Shown: positions 42,601 to 57,600 of the stretch, in pieces
Numbering within the stretch: position 1 is the first letter of the stretch
Layout: each line of letters begins with the position of its first letter
NCBI GenBank assembly: GCA_013396635.1
Contig: WBMW01005465.1
Location: 599,700-663,699 of the forward strand
Length of the DNA: 64,000 nt
Direction of reading: 5' to 3'
Source: Penelope pileata
Lineage: Eukaryota; Chordata; Aves; Galliformes; Cracidae
Notes under the pieces: generated by a model
Seen by the model: only the letters and a program-made list of their open reading frames with translations
The model's database searches: none
Told to the model about the DNA's origin: nothing
Position numbers and translations under genes: made by a program

Positions 42601-45600
42601 CTTTGCAATATAACTCTGGACAGAATTGGCTTCCAGAGAGAAGCTTAGCTCACACCCCACACTTCAGCTAGACGTGCATCCACATCCCCCTGTAGAAACA
42701 TGAGGTATTAGAAGATTTATCCATGTTGTTTGCACAACGGGATGGTCCTCACTGAGCAAGAACATGGTTTCACATCAGTGATATCAACAGGAGTGCTACC
42801 AAATTACCCAGAGATTGCAACATGGTGCTGATTACACACAGATAAGCGACCAAGTTTCTGCCACACCAGCTTATTAACAAGCACTCACTTTGACTTCTAA
42901 GGCATCTTTAGACCAACCACAGGAAGTCAAGTCACACCTGGTCCAGCCAAAAATCAAGGCCACAAGACCAACAGGCAATACTTGATTTCATACAGAGCCT
43001 GTCAAAAAAATAAGTCTCTATGTTCTAGATCAGTCCTTCGCAAGACAGGTGTGGAGTCCGGTTTTTACACACACATCCTAGTGTCGGGCTCCTCCACAAA
43101 TAGAAAATGCTAACCACTGCTTTGCTAGACAAAACATCTAATTAAAAAAAATAAAAAATAATAAAAAAAACCTATGCAGGAGTGACATCTTTTGGTCATC
43201 ATTAAAAGGAACACTTTCAGGAATAACTTCGATAAAAAGCTCCTTTGGCTCACTTGCACTCCTCTATTCCAATAGACTCCCTTGACCACATATTACTACC
43301 ATGAACTCATATTGTCACTGTGCAACTGTCCACAAGAAGCAGTGAAGGCACATTCCACAAACTTTTATAGTACACTGTTTGAGATACAAAGTTTTATCTG
43401 AGGCACACAAATTTGAGCTGCTTCCATCCCTTTTGCTAAACACTGCTACATTCCCAGGTTGTGTTCTCCTCCTTCCCCTTCACTCCCCCATTCCTTCTAA
43501 GAAATTAAGAGTAAATTCTGATTCTGATAAGCATGCTAAGCAGAAACTAGACACCTGCTTTAGATCTCTTTCACAAAGAGATTATTTTATCTATATAGGA
43601 GACCTCCTCCAGCAATGAGTTACTACAAAGAAGTGTAGGACAGCACAGGCTTCATTACAGGCAGGTGGCTCCTACATACAGATGTATGCATCTGTGTGCA
43701 CGTGCATGTGTCTACGTATAGAATTATGTATACTGACAAGCCATCATATTAAGAAATCAGCTGAGCTTTTGTGTTTGCATGTCTAAGAACTCGGGCATTT
43801 TAAGAAATTGATGTTTCTAAATTTCAGGTCGCAGTATTTCTCAAGGCTTTGCTTTAGTCCTGAAAATCATTACATTTCCATTACATTTTATTAGCATTAT
43901 GAAGTTTGAGAACTACAGCTCAGTCTATCAGACAGGTTCACAAAAGGAATTTATCTCCCTATACACGCCAGTAACACTAAGATCTATACAGACTCACATA
44001 TACACTGCATTTTTATGTTGTAGAAACAACTTAAATAGCAGACACAGTATCTTTATTTCAATCCAGAAGCAGAGCTCATTTTCATGCATACTGTGCTACT
44101 TTGACATATGTTCTCAGTCAATTGAAAACAGACGCTAAGCTTTCCTCCTAATTGTAGTTCTCCTAGCAATGAGGCCACACATCTGCACATTAAGACTACA
44201 TATCAGCACTTTGCAATGAAGATCTCCTACACCTCAACTAAAGCCACGCTGCTTATCACCACGTATGATATTCACTTATTTTTGCCTAAAAAAATAAATA
44301 CACAATCATCATTATGACTTATTACACAGTGACTGTAAGTCACTACGTCAGAGCTTTAAGCTGTCTTTTAGGCCTTTGGTGTGGGTTAGTCGCTGCTTGT
44401 AGCACAGATCACATAACAATCATCTGTCTGGTAAGAGAAGCACAAAACACAAGCAAAAACCCAGAACACAGCCTCTCTGAAGATGCTCTACTACAACTTC
44501 TGCTTCAACAGGCAAAGATATCGCAGGCCTTGTCTCAGAGACTGATTTTACAGAGTGCCCTCTACAATTAATCTCCAGAGGACAGCCCAAGCCAAGCAGA
44601 CAGCTGCAGGTACAGTTCCTGGAAAGATATCACCAAAGTCTGAGCACTGAAACGGGCTGCTCAGTGAATCTGCAGTCTCTCCATCCTTGAAGATGCACAA
44701 GACTCGACTGGACGCAGACCTGGGCAACCTACTCCAGCTGCCCCTGCTCCAAGGGGTGGAACTAGAAAATAACCACAGGTCCCTTCCAACCTCAGCTATT
44801 CTGTGACTCTCCAATCTCTCTGGACTCTTTGCTTTGCCTACTCTGCAGCCACACAAAAGGCCATTACATCAGTGCCACCACAGCACACACATGGGGGAGG
44901 GGGGTGAGATGCAGGTGAGCGTGATGAAAATAAGTTCTGCTACCAAACTCAATCGAGATTACAGGACCACTGAAAAACAAACACCAGCAACCCAAAAGTC
45001 TCCCTTAAGACTTAAAGGCTTTAATACAGCATGAGAAATCTCAGGAGCAACAAATCATTGGTTTGGTATATAAAGCTTGAACATACACAGCATACCATGA
45101 TACGTCAACTATGGAAAATATTTTCACCTGGACTTTGTGCCTTACACCCTATGCCTAGGAGGGCTTCACATTTATTTACAATACACTCCATTGGCAGTTT
45201 TCTACTCTTTCACTCTTCAAACCTTGCTGATAATGACAGCCTTATCCATGCAATGGTGGAATTTAAAGCATGTCAATACTACTGGAAAGTGTGCAGACTG
45301 CATCTCAGCAGTATTTACAAGTATGATAACCCTTTATTGTGCTCGGTAACTTTTTAAACAGAGAATCCTATAGTAACAGATGAACAAAGGCAAGAGCTTA
45401 AGTGCTATTCCACATGGTTGATAATGGATACATGGTGACCTTGTACTGAAACTGCTTTGAGGAGAAAAAAAAAAAAAGCATAAGCCAACAAACTGCAACT
45501 AATTGTTGCTTCTTTTTTTCTTGTTTTTCCCCCTTAGCAATATAGAAGTTATTGTACTTAGATACTATTTAAGCATTAAAAATAAAATGCCCCTTGGCTT

Positions 45601-48600
45601 AATTTCTCTGCAGAGGAAACTTGCAGAAGATGACAGAAGCAGCCCAGGTCCACTCAACAGAAATGCTACAAAACAATATTGCCAGTTTGATTTCTCCTTT
45701 TAAGGAAAAAGTACTTTTTTTTTTTTTTTAAAAACTCTGTTGAACACTAATGCCAAGATTACTTACTGAATGAAAGCTAGCCTGAACAAAGGCATGGTTT
45801 TTATCTCCAACGTGCCACAGATGGTGTAACAATGCTCACTGTGACCACCTGTAGTATAAAGGTGTTAAAACCATATCAAATATCTGAGTCATCAATCACA
45901 ACAGCTACTAGAGGTGTACCTGAGATAGTGTGCTCTACTGACACATTACCCAAATCCAGAAGGGTTTCCATCCAACTTTGAACTTTGCATGTGTAAGAAC
46001 AGGTTTGCCTGCCCCAGTTCCAAGGAGCTGCAGGATGGCACTGAGCTTGCAAGCACTGCAAACTGTCTTCTGCTCAAGTGCACTGTATGATTTCTCACTA
46101 CCTACTAACTTAGCCATTTTGTATAATTTCTGGATAGTTTCAATGACAGCAAATCAAGTACCATACCTTCTGCTGCTTCTGATGTTCTTTCAGAACAATT
46201 TCACCTACACCAAGTGTCTGTGTAGACACAAACTTTTTTTTTCCTCTCTCATATTAAAAAAGTAATACGTCTCCATACGTGACATGAGCTTGGTAGCAAC
46301 AAGGAAAGCTGTGTTAAGGCTTCAATCACCATCTGACTGGAGTTCTGCCATAAAATTACAAACACCACAAGTTTTCAAAACAACAAGAAGCCAATAATTA
46401 AATGAAATAATAAAGGATATCTATTTTTAAAGCTATTTGAAGATATCCTCTTTCATTTTTTCCTTCAGTGCTGGGAAGTTGAAGTTTTGAGAACTGATAC
46501 TGCCCTGTCCTCAGTGCCGTCACACTGCTCACCGTGGAGTTCTCAAGTCATTGGGATGTTAAGATGGGAGGAGATGAAGAGAGAAAGCCAGAAGGTATTC
46601 AAGTTGACTACATCCTTCCCATTCAACAGGTACTTTAAAATTCATCATATTCTGTCACAGTTACATGGAGGGGAGATAAATTTAGCTTGGATGAGGCTAA
46701 CCTACCATTCATTTTCTGCATGAAAGCTTTTTTTTAAACATGATTCAGTAACAGTAGAATATGAAATTACAGAAATGGAGCAATGGTTGCATGCATTGTC
46801 TGTCCAGCAAGAGTTTGTAGAGTATAAAAAACACTGTTGACACTCAACACGATGATAAACTGTGTGAAGTTTCTACTTCGTTTATTTCCTTGGCTCATTT
46901 TAATTGGATCTCAGTCTTTGTGCTACGATGTAAGAAACAACTACCCAAAAGTTTTAGTTTTCTCTAGGAAAGAATGCAAAAACCTAACCTTCTGCCAAGC
47001 CATGCCACTTGAGCATTTTAAGACCATTTTTGATTAATTATTTCTCAGAAGTTTGCAACACTAGATTACTTGCATGCTTTCCAGCTACGGTATCTACAGC
47101 ATCTAATTCAGGTAATGCATTCAGCATAAAAGGTAAGACCGTGGTTCAGGCCACCTAAATGTCATGGCAATCAGGTCACAGCTTTTATCTTCAGAAGCAC
47201 AGTCTGTTTTAATAAGAGAGTGCTGAAATGTGCGCAGGACTCCACAAAAAAGCTACTAGAAGTTAGCCTTCTGTGAGACAAAAGAAGCCCAGCCCAGCAA
47301 CGTAAGAACTTCAGTTTCTGGATTTACTTTACTACTGTATTATGTGTCAGGGAACTGACCAATATGGAAAGAGAAAAAAAAGTTGTTTTAATGTTTAAAT
47401 TAACCCATATAAAAGAGGCCACTAGGTTGCTAAAACAAACAAGATTCAGAAGAGTTACAAATCTTACAGACCACCTTAGCATTTGTTCGTGCGGGTTATT
47501 CACAAGTCTGTCTTTAAACAAAAGATAACTTTCAGGAAACTTGGAATATTTGAAAAAAAAAAAATCCATATTCTGTCAACCTTTTACCTACATTTCAAGC
47601 AGGATTACAACGGTGCCTCACACCCCCATGGGCTGCTGGCTATCAGTTCAACTCACAGAGCAAGCCATTGCAACCTGAAGAAAAGGTCGAACATGCTTTC
47701 CAAAATCCAGATTTTAATTAATATGCGTGACCAGTATTCCCTAAAATTTTGATTTAAACACAGGCTCACTCACAGTGTTGTTCTATACCACCCCCACTCC
47801 CTCTTACCTCTGTTTCAAGGACAAACTTTCAATAGCAAAGTGATCTTTAGCACTGGCTCTGTTGACTGCAATGCATGGTACCGCTCTATTTACTCAACAC
47901 TACCTCATTGTTTGTAGTGCAAGCTTAACCAGTTGCAGGAGAATAGTCAGTGGCTCTAAAATTAAATGTTGTTTTCTGTTTACCTCCTTTTTTTTTTTTT
48001 TTAATTACTGTTTTTGCAGCAATGTCCAAGGAAAGAAGAGGAAACATAAGGCATACCTATTATCCACAGTTGTTTCCTTCAAGCTAGTCACATTCTTGCT
48101 TCTCCTTTAACCTACGTACAGTAAGAATATTATACACCTGGACTGTCCTGAATAATAGCTCTGAGATCCATGAAGTATCTTTGCTTATAAAGGAATCCGA
48201 GTAATCCTTGCTCAAATCCTTACAAATATGACCAAAAAAGTGAAACTCTTATAAAACTGCTCCAAGGATTCCCTTTCTTGTTCAACATGCCATCATGAAA
48301 ACAAAGAAGTAGATCCCTGAGCCAGCTTGCCTTTAACCTCTAAAATTTTGCAATCACAGATTGGAGCAGCAAGTCCATGCATCAAAAATTGATGATGTGA
48401 AAGGGAAAAGTGAAAACAAGTGGAATGATTATCTCCAAGATTTTAACAGTCCATTACTAAGTAAGATCAGAACTTACATTTGACTTTCCAAGGGGTTTGA
48501 ACCTGCCTAATACAGAACAACAACATTAATGGTGGCATTATTGAGATGCTGCATTCTCTTTTTCAGGTAGCTTCTTGTTTTTGAAACTTTATGACCGAAA

Positions 48601-51600
48601 AGACTTCATAGGGGTTGCAGAGAATACGCAGCAAGCCACACAGCTTCTTGTGATCAACTCTCTGTGTGTGATGCTTAAATGAAACACTTGGGGGTGATTT
48701 ATATTTTCTGGTATTTCTTTATGTACATCACAGGAGCAGCAGCTTACTTCTCCTGCATTACACATCTACCTGCTGTCCTTTCACAAGCTTTACAATAAGC
48801 AAAAGTTCATCATGTTACAGTTTGTGCTGTAAGGAATAACACAGGCTAGTACACTCAAACAGACAAAGAAGCAAGGAAACCCCCAAGCTCTTTCAGTCAT
48901 GTTCTTGCAACTGCAATGCATTCTCCAGCTCTCAAACCCAAGCATCCCCCTAGCAGTTACCCCATTCAAGATATTTGATGCTTTATACAGAGTTTGGTGA
49001 CTCTCTTCAGCTGCAACAGACTCTTAAATTAACATAGTTACAATAAAATCTACTTACAAAGAGAAGTTTCCATAACTGTTTTTGCACTTTTTTCCTGGTT
49101 GCATAATATAGATCTGCTTTACTTGTAATGCAATTTACTGCAACAGAATTACTTATCAGGAAAGTGATTCTGATTTAATTTGTGTAAACACATTTGATTT
49201 CACACACAGCAAACACCTACACAATTCATTAAAACGTTAAAGCACATGCTTAAACTTCTCTAGAATCAGAGCAAGAGAGTGAAAACACCACTGATTAGCC
49301 ATGGTTTCAACCCAGTAAGAGTGCTAACACAGACAGCTCACAGACTGCCCTAGAGCTCTTTTTCTTTTAAGCTAAAGGGTGTCCAACTTCACCAAAGGAG
49401 CCAGGTTTTTAGAAAGGAGAATAAAACAGTTCCTTAATCTTAAAATTAAGTTTCCTTCCAACGTTTTACCGCCAATGCAATATCCCTTTCTCAACACTCC
49501 TTGCCCCTCTCTACCTGCTGCAGCACTACAAAGCAAGTGGAAGGGAAGGAAGACAGTTTACCAAGCTCTATAAAAGGATAAGACTAAATCAGTGTTGTAA
49601 CATAGCACAGAATTTTAAAAACAGTAGACTAGTAGAGACCAGTGCAATTAATGTATCCATAGGCCTTCAATGGATTGCTTCCTAATTCTTCTAAGGATAC
49701 TTAACACCAACAGAAAGCATACTTAACACCAACAGAAATCTTTCATTATTCTGTTGAATTAAAAATAGATGCAGAAGTCCCACTTCCAGGGAACATAAGT
49801 ACATGACACTGGCTTTTCCCTGTCCTCTCATTAGAGGTCACCAAAATGGCCCTAGATTAGGGCTTGCTTGCTACAGAAAGCATTTCAACATGCAGATTTG
49901 CATCACACACTGGCCACAGAGATCCCCAGCCACTTAGATTCCACTACACTTTATTAATCATCTTAAATTATTTTACATTCCATTTTCCTAATTATCCTCC
50001 TAATTATGCTAACAACTCCATCTATATGCAGTATTTCCATTTTAGCCCGATGGTTGACTTCACGTTCATAAACTTCAGATGGCAAGAGTTTGCCAAAGAT
50101 ACAAATGTGATGAAGGGAGAGCGTTACTGTTTATGTTCCTAACTGAAAGACACAGAAGCTGCTACTTTAACCATAGGAGGTATAAAGTGACACAGCACTG
50201 ACATCATGTAAGTTGTTAGTCCTGAATAAACCAAACCTGAATCAGCATTTTTATAGTTTTGGCCATGACATTGCTTTGCCAGCAATACCAATTCCTGTCA
50301 GCATCTATGTGTCACTCTTAAACCTAACTGTTCAGCAGAGAAGTGCTGCAACATGTTGACAGAGGTATTGCCCCCATTTGGCAGCACTTAGCTACACAAG
50401 ACTTTCTGCATATTAAGGGTGTTTTTGTTTTTAATGAAAATTTTGCAAACCAACACATTGATGCAAGAACTGTGCAGCCCTTCCACAGCTGTGACAAAGA
50501 GCAGATCAAGTGCCACCCAGCAAGCAGGGAAAGAGTGAAGCTATGCAGACAGAAAACACCAAAGGTTTCTAACTTGCTTTGCTGTTAACATGTAAGAACT
50601 GGTAGAACCATTGCATATACTTCTATTATTAAAATGGTAAAATCCAAATCCTTTATTCTTCGCTTATTAACCTTCAGACAATTTTGAAAGCCCTGCAAAC
50701 AGTTCATTAACACATTCCCAGGGACTTTTTCAGTAGCTACTTACAGAAGGTTATGGAAAACATTCAAAAACTTTGAGGATCATGTATTCACCACCAGCAA
50801 TCTCTGTATTAAAAGGCTTGTATCTTGCGCTTTACTGTGTTCTGGTGACTTTAGAAAAGCTGCAAGTACAGTTTCAGGAGAAATCCAAGCATTCAGTATA
50901 ACTCTATAGCTACAAGAACAATGCAATGTGTGAGTGATACGGCTTCAAACAATGAATAACATCACATTGTGTAGAGACAGGCATTTCAAGCTAATCTGAA
51001 TGTGTCATAGTAACATTTATTTTTCTATGCAGGCTAGTCTATTCAGTCTTAGTGAGAGAATTAACGTTAATGTTTAACTTTGTTGGAACAAGCAGCAGCA
51101 TCCACTACCGTAAATAGCCTACTCAGGCTTATCCTCAAACCACACGGTCAGATCATTCACTTCTAATGAATATTGGTACTTCCCTTAAAATTAAGGGGAA
51201 GAAGAAGATAGCCCGTCTAACTGGGTATGCCACATTTTTATACTTTCAGAAAAAGTAGTATGTAGCTTCAGCCAAATTCCTTTCTTTAACACTCTGGCAC
51301 TCTAAAGTGAAATGCACCTAAGCATAGGAACAAAGCACGGTTTAAATAAATACTCTAGAAATTCAGACGAAAGCATTGCAGCCTTCAGAGAAACTAAGGT
51401 TATATTGTTTTTTCCATAACAGCTAACAGAACACAAATTCAACCAATAACAAATGCATTCACATGACATATGTAAACATATATATATATAAAACATAGAG
51501 ATTGTTTCTCATTAACTCAACTGTTTAAGAGAACAAATTTGTGTATTTTAATCATACCATAGGGAGAGTTGAGCAGCAGAGTATTTGTAATAGTACAAAA

Positions 51601-54600
51601 AAAAAAAAAGTTGACTTACACCACCAACAGAATTACGAGAGCTCTTTAATAGGAGTTTGCCATCCATTTTCATTGCTAAATAGAAAAATTCCAAACTGCA
51701 ACAGCCTGCAGTTACAGGAAGCATTACTACACCCTTGCTTCCCCAACATAAAGGCTGACAATATTCCAGTATTAGGTGTCAAACAATTTAACTAACACTC
51801 AGCTAAATTTATCAGAGGAAACAGGAAGCTATTAGATGCTGGGAGCATGGGTTTGTGTCCCAGCTGCCCTGACAACTTTAGGGCCTGTCAGCAGATCCCC
51901 ATCACTTACTGCTGATACCAAACCAAGGCCAGTTTGACGCTACGAACTGTTTGGTGTCCAACTCATCTTCAAGCATTTCCCTCATCTCAGTGAGCTGCTT
52001 GCCCATACCTTGGTGCTATGGCTGTCCCCAGCAGCCAACTACCTAATCTGCTACACTGCTCATCAGACAGAACTGCTCCAGACCAGAACTGGTATTAAAC
52101 TCAGAACTGTGCCCTGTTCCAGTTGAATATGCAGCCCTCAAAACCTTTGTACAGGCAGAATGCAGGGGAGGGAGATCCATGTAAGCACCACCTAAATGAA
52201 AGGTGCCACTGAGAAAATTTTGTGCAACTGCAGCTCGAGAGCATGATGTGGGGGCAGAAATACCTTAAGCTGGTATCACCATCAAACATGTTGGATCATG
52301 AAAGGAACCAAAGGGTGTAGTTTCACAGGACGTGAGCTTGGACAGCAAAGCAGCTTAGAAGATCCCACCCTATCTGCTCATTTCAGCGATCCTGCTTACA
52401 GCACAGCTTTGCAAAGAGCTTTACTGACACAACAAAAAGAATGGCAAAGCATGGCACAGGAGCAAGAAAGAAGCTGGCTTCACTGCTGAAGCCAAATCTT
52501 GTGAAATTACACCCTAAATATTTGCTGTGGAAAGAACAGCCTGCTCAATAACACTTGCCAAAGGTCTCCCAAACACCTGCTCCAAAGCTTCAAAGCTCAG
52601 ACCCAAAAAATACTCCAAAATACAGACTCTGTAAAGTGTTACATTGGGCTGATGTAGTCACCAGATATTCTCAGATGGGAAGAGCAGCCACAGTGTCAAT
52701 AAGTGAATAAGTAAAATCTGGGTTGTAATCAGTTTCAAGAGCACATCTTTGAACACAGAAGTATTTACACGTTTCCTAGTTCTCTCAAGTTAGCTTAAAC
52801 GTAAGTCAAGGCAGCCAAATAACAGAATAACAAGAATTAACCTTCTGCTCCAGGAGAGCAGCCCAGCATTACCACTAATATATATGTGAATATCCTTTTT
52901 CCTATCCTCTATTTCTGGGGTTTGTATTTATCTGCTTTTGTACTTAGCTGCTTTTTGCAACTCACAACAAGAAATACATACACTTTCAGGCTTTTTTCTC
53001 CAGTCGGAAGCCTAAGAAGTGCATTAAAAAATTATTCCAAAAATCATTTATCCAAAATGAAGGTGTGACAGCTGGAAAGAGTGAGCCAAAAAACTTTCTG
53101 CTAGCATTTTGTGAAGAGGAGGCTGCAGAACAAGTTTCTCTTAAAGAAGCTGCAACCGGTTTATCAGGTTAGAGGAATTCACTGGTTCTTCCACCTCTTC
53201 CCCCATGCTTCTTCCCAAATGCTCATCTAACCAGCTTGTTTCTTGCTGAAACCATTGATACCTGAGAAAATAAACTGTTCCTGCAGCTCGCACGAATGAT
53301 CAATAGGCATTTAAACATGCTTTAGAGGACTGGTAACCTGCTACCACCCGATGAAGCGACCACCTCTCAGCATTTTTATTGTGTGCATCATTTAGCAAAG
53401 AGGGCCAAAATGCACAGGTTGTTCCTTCGGTGTTTAGAAATACAAATCAAAGGTAACCCTAATGTATTGCATCCAATGTAAAGTGCGATGAAAGATCAGC
53501 AAGACTAGGACAGGCTTCAAACAAGTTTTTTATACTTAAATGTCACTCCATAGATGAAATTTGGATGCTTTCAATAAGCCCCAAAGCAGACCCAGCTCTC
53601 ATGAGAACCTCTCCCTTTTCATGTATATCGTTCAAAGTAAGAGGGTAATTACAGCTAAATACTGCAGACAGCTCTTCAAAATTGTTAGCTCTTCTGAGAC
53701 TGCATCCTTTGTCAGGGAGACATGCAAATATTGCCTTGCAAAAGGAAAGTAATATGTCTTAAGGCAAATCATGCTGATTCAGCCAGCTTTTCTGCATGGG
53801 AAGGATTAAGAAATCCACAGCAGTTTCAACTTCGTATTCGATCTTTAAGAATCCCCATGGCTATAATAAGCTAAACACATGAAGATGACAGCTTTTTTAA
53901 TGACAGAATCACGGGGATGAGAGCGAAGCAAAGTTCATTTTGGTTTTGTTCTTTTATAACAAGCTTCCATTCCTGCAAGGTTGCAGAGAGTGACTTGAAA
54001 ACATTTCTTCCCTTAAAAGCTTTGAAACTGGGAAACCATAAAGCTCCAGCAATTATATAGAAAACTCTAAATCACATTCTAAACAAGCCAGTACTGTGAT
54101 TTGAGAACTGACCAAAGTAACCTAGCAAGGAAGTCCTAGTAATGCAGGAAGAAATGTAGGACGCTGTTCCCATTACTAAGCACTGTAGGGAACGCGTGCT
54201 TAGAGGCTTACATCACAGGTTCAGGACAGTTCCACACATACACGTGAACTTGAGATTTCCTACTTTGTTTACAAAAAAAAAAAAAGCCCTCACTTCTACT
54301 CAGTAGCACTCTGGAGTTACAACAACACAGTCAGCAGTTCACCATTAGCAGCCCAATAGAGACAAGTAATTACTCCCATTTTGAACTAAATGCACGTATC
54401 AGACAGCTTCCAGGGGCATGTGATCTCTCACATCACCTATTAGAAAATACAGCTGGATCCCATCAATGCACTAGCACGTGTGGAATCGAATGCTTGTTAC
54501 CTTGGACAAAAACAATATTTAAAACTTCGCAGCAAAACGTACAGAACATACAGCACAAAAAAAGCCTTGGTTATTTAGGGGACACTGTGATTGAGAACCT

Positions 54601-57600
54601 TCCATTGTAAAATTACACAGCAAAAATATAGAGGGGAAAGAAACTACTTCAGAATACTTAAGACAAACCCAAGTAATAAGTTGTATGAGATGCAATGCTG
54701 TAAGAATCTGAAGTACAATTGAAATGATGCAACATTTGTTGAAGTGCTTTGTTATGGTGTACACACTTAACCACAGACTACAGTTTTTTGGTAGACTCTC
54801 ATTCCTGGAAAGTGAGCTAAAATGTAATAGAAGGTCTTCTGTGGTCACTGGAAAAGCTCCAGGCTCACAGGAGTTGATCTACTGTTTATCAGTTATGAAT
54901 TGTCAAATCAGAATCAAAGAGTGGTTGAGGTTGGAAGAGACCTCTGAAGCACAGAAGTTACAATGGCTTTATGCTTGGAGATTCTCACTTCCCTCAACAT
55001 GCAGAGACTGAGAACCTGAGGTAAAAGCCAGAAGCAGGCACTGAAACTTTCATTTGTAAGACTAAGAAGAGTGCTCAAGTGAGTAATTTTCAGCTGCATC
55101 ATCAGATTCTCTACCACAACCCAAGCAGGGTGTGGAAAGCTAATTTCACATACTCTGTAACATTATCTCAAATCAAGGTACAAGTCTATTTCCTTTTCCT
55201 CCTCCTTTTCAAATAATCACTTCACCTACCTGTGCTTTTGCTAATCAAAATACTTAACTGGGGGGAAAATACCTGTGTGTGTCAATACAATAAACACTTG
55301 TCACATCCTTAGAATTTATGATGCGGTTAAATCATTTAATGGACTTATCTTAAAAAATGCAGAAAATGATTTACTATTAAAGAATACAGAATTCTACTTT
55401 TTGCTGCCATTGCAGGTGAGAGGATGAATTAGTTCTCCCCAAACTCCCATGGAGTAAGGAAGTATGGAGGGGTAGGGAGACCCTTAGGTAAAGGGTGTTC
55501 AGGAGACCTATGACAGAACTGGCCACATCACAACTGGCATCCAACAATGAACAGCAAAATCACTATTTAGTTCCATAGATATGCAGGACAAAAAGGATAA
55601 AACGGTTGTTTTTCAAGAGTTTCTACCACACCTACACACAAAGCTAGTATTTCCTTTTATTTGCTAAAGCAGACCCACCTACAGCGCAATTTACGGCAAT
55701 AAGATACAATCTCTCATAAAGTATTGAGTATAATTAAAGTGTGTCTGTTATAAAGGTAAACAGAGTGTACTAGGCTAAGCTGTTCCAGATGTCTTTAGTG
55801 CAAGATCTGGGACAAGATCAAACCTGCAGCTGCACATTTTCTCAGGGGTTATTTTGAAGCTTTATTAAAATAAATAAATAAATAAATCGCCCCTTGGTCT
55901 TAGGGTCTATCAAAACTTGTACAAAACGCCATTCACAGCTGACGTTGTGAGATTTTAAGACACACGGCAGTTACATATTTCTGTTTTTAAAGATATCCAC
56001 TCCAGAGAGAAATGTTAACCATTCGGTATCAAAGAGAGTTAGGACCCAGTCTGCCAACTTATCTCTGTGTCACCAGAAGTTACAGCAACGTGAACCTGTT
56101 CTACTGCCTAAGCAAGTTTCTTGCCGAAACACACCTACAAATGACTCAGACAAGGTGTGGAAAGCCAGTTTTATATGTTCCACAAAAATGCACTATTGTA
56201 TTTTTCCACTCAAGCACATTTTGTATGTATAAAATAGAAAATAAGCAAAATTTCAGGAACAGAGTGTCTATACAGAACTCACATTAAAAGTTATAAAGTA
56301 ATTTATGGCCTCTTGAAGTGCAAGGATCACGCAGATTTACAGACCTACTGTTAGTGTGGTATTAAACAAGTCCGAGTAAAATACAGAAACTGCAGAAACA
56401 ATCAATCACTAATTAGGCTCACCTGGAAGAATCATACACAACAAAACACAGCTGATGTTTTAGGTAGCATAGCTTTTGAAGAATTCGAAATTCTTAAAAT
56501 TATAAGAATAACAACCGAGGAAAGGTTCACTTTATAGCAGCGAAACAGCAGATTAAAGCATGCCACCTAAATTTTGAGAGTATAATCAGTACTGCTGTTA
56601 CCATTCAACTTGAAATAAAAGTCTCGAGCAAGAGACATTTGGAATAAAAGTAGGCCTATCAAAATAATCAGAAGCCAGAGCTTCCAAGAACCAACACATC
56701 AGCTGGTGTTGTACAGAACTGTCTCAGAACTCCAGGGCTCCCAATTCAAGTGTTCCATGTCTCTTTTTGGTTAACTTTAAAACAAACACCACAACTTGCT
56801 AATGATTTCAAAGTGAAAGACAGTTCCAGTATTTCTTTTATCACCTCGTCCCCAGATGTCACCCTGCAGAGCAGCACCTCACCTGTTGAAGGACCCGGTC
56901 CAGAGGCTCAGCTTCGCCCAGTCCCTCTGGCGTTAAACCGCTCACTTCGCGACATTGGTCACTCAACTCCAAGTTGTCTGCTTTCACCAGGGATTTGTGC
57001 AGTGTCCCTACCTAAAAACATTTAAGAAATGATGGACAAAAGTGAGGAACAATCGAGTAAACTCTCTTTAACAATGTTTTCAGATTGCAGTAAAATCAGA
57101 AAAGTGCAGTATCACTGCCCCGGTAACAACCACAACGAGGAAAAGCATTTGTCGATTTCACAAATCGAAACCTTTCACCTCGGTTTCTTTCCCTCCCACC
57201 CGGTAGAGCCATGCTCTCTGCTCTGGGAACCAGAGATGGCTTTGGTGCCACGTTGAGCTGATTTTTGGGGGAGTTGCTCATCATAAAGGGAAAATTCCCT
57301 AGCGTTAAGGCACTTCCCCGAATCTTTTCAAGGAATTGATAGCCACTTCATTTTATCAAAGCCCTTCATCTCTAGGGGATTCTTATTCATAATAGGGCTT
57401 TTTTGGGGGGAAAAAATTAGAGTTGTTTTCAGATTAGCATAAAAATTAGAGGAATTCAGAATTCTCTTAAATGTTGGCCAAAGATTGGTTAAAAAGAAAA
57501 CAAAACCCAGAACCCTCCCGCAGCTGCAGGCCGCAGAGGGTCCAACGGTTACGGAGACTGCGTGAGGGCTCCCAGGAACACATGCACGTCTGGGGCTACC

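Larger units (their letters stand above)
38089..56882 (-). other. ESRP2: ESRP2 intron 2, 18.8 kb
   Basis: The longest intron. It holds the mariner remnant, two CR1 scraps, the 22-bp duplication, microsatellites and the GRHL palindrome. The exons on each side join without loss, so no ESRP2 coding exon is hidden here. I found no nested gene. Confidence 0.85.

Noticed and set aside
56750..57025. Plus-strand 91-codon open frame over ESRP2 exon 2
   Set aside because: It is the shadow of exon 2, whose minus-strand translation VGTLHKSLVK is conserved.
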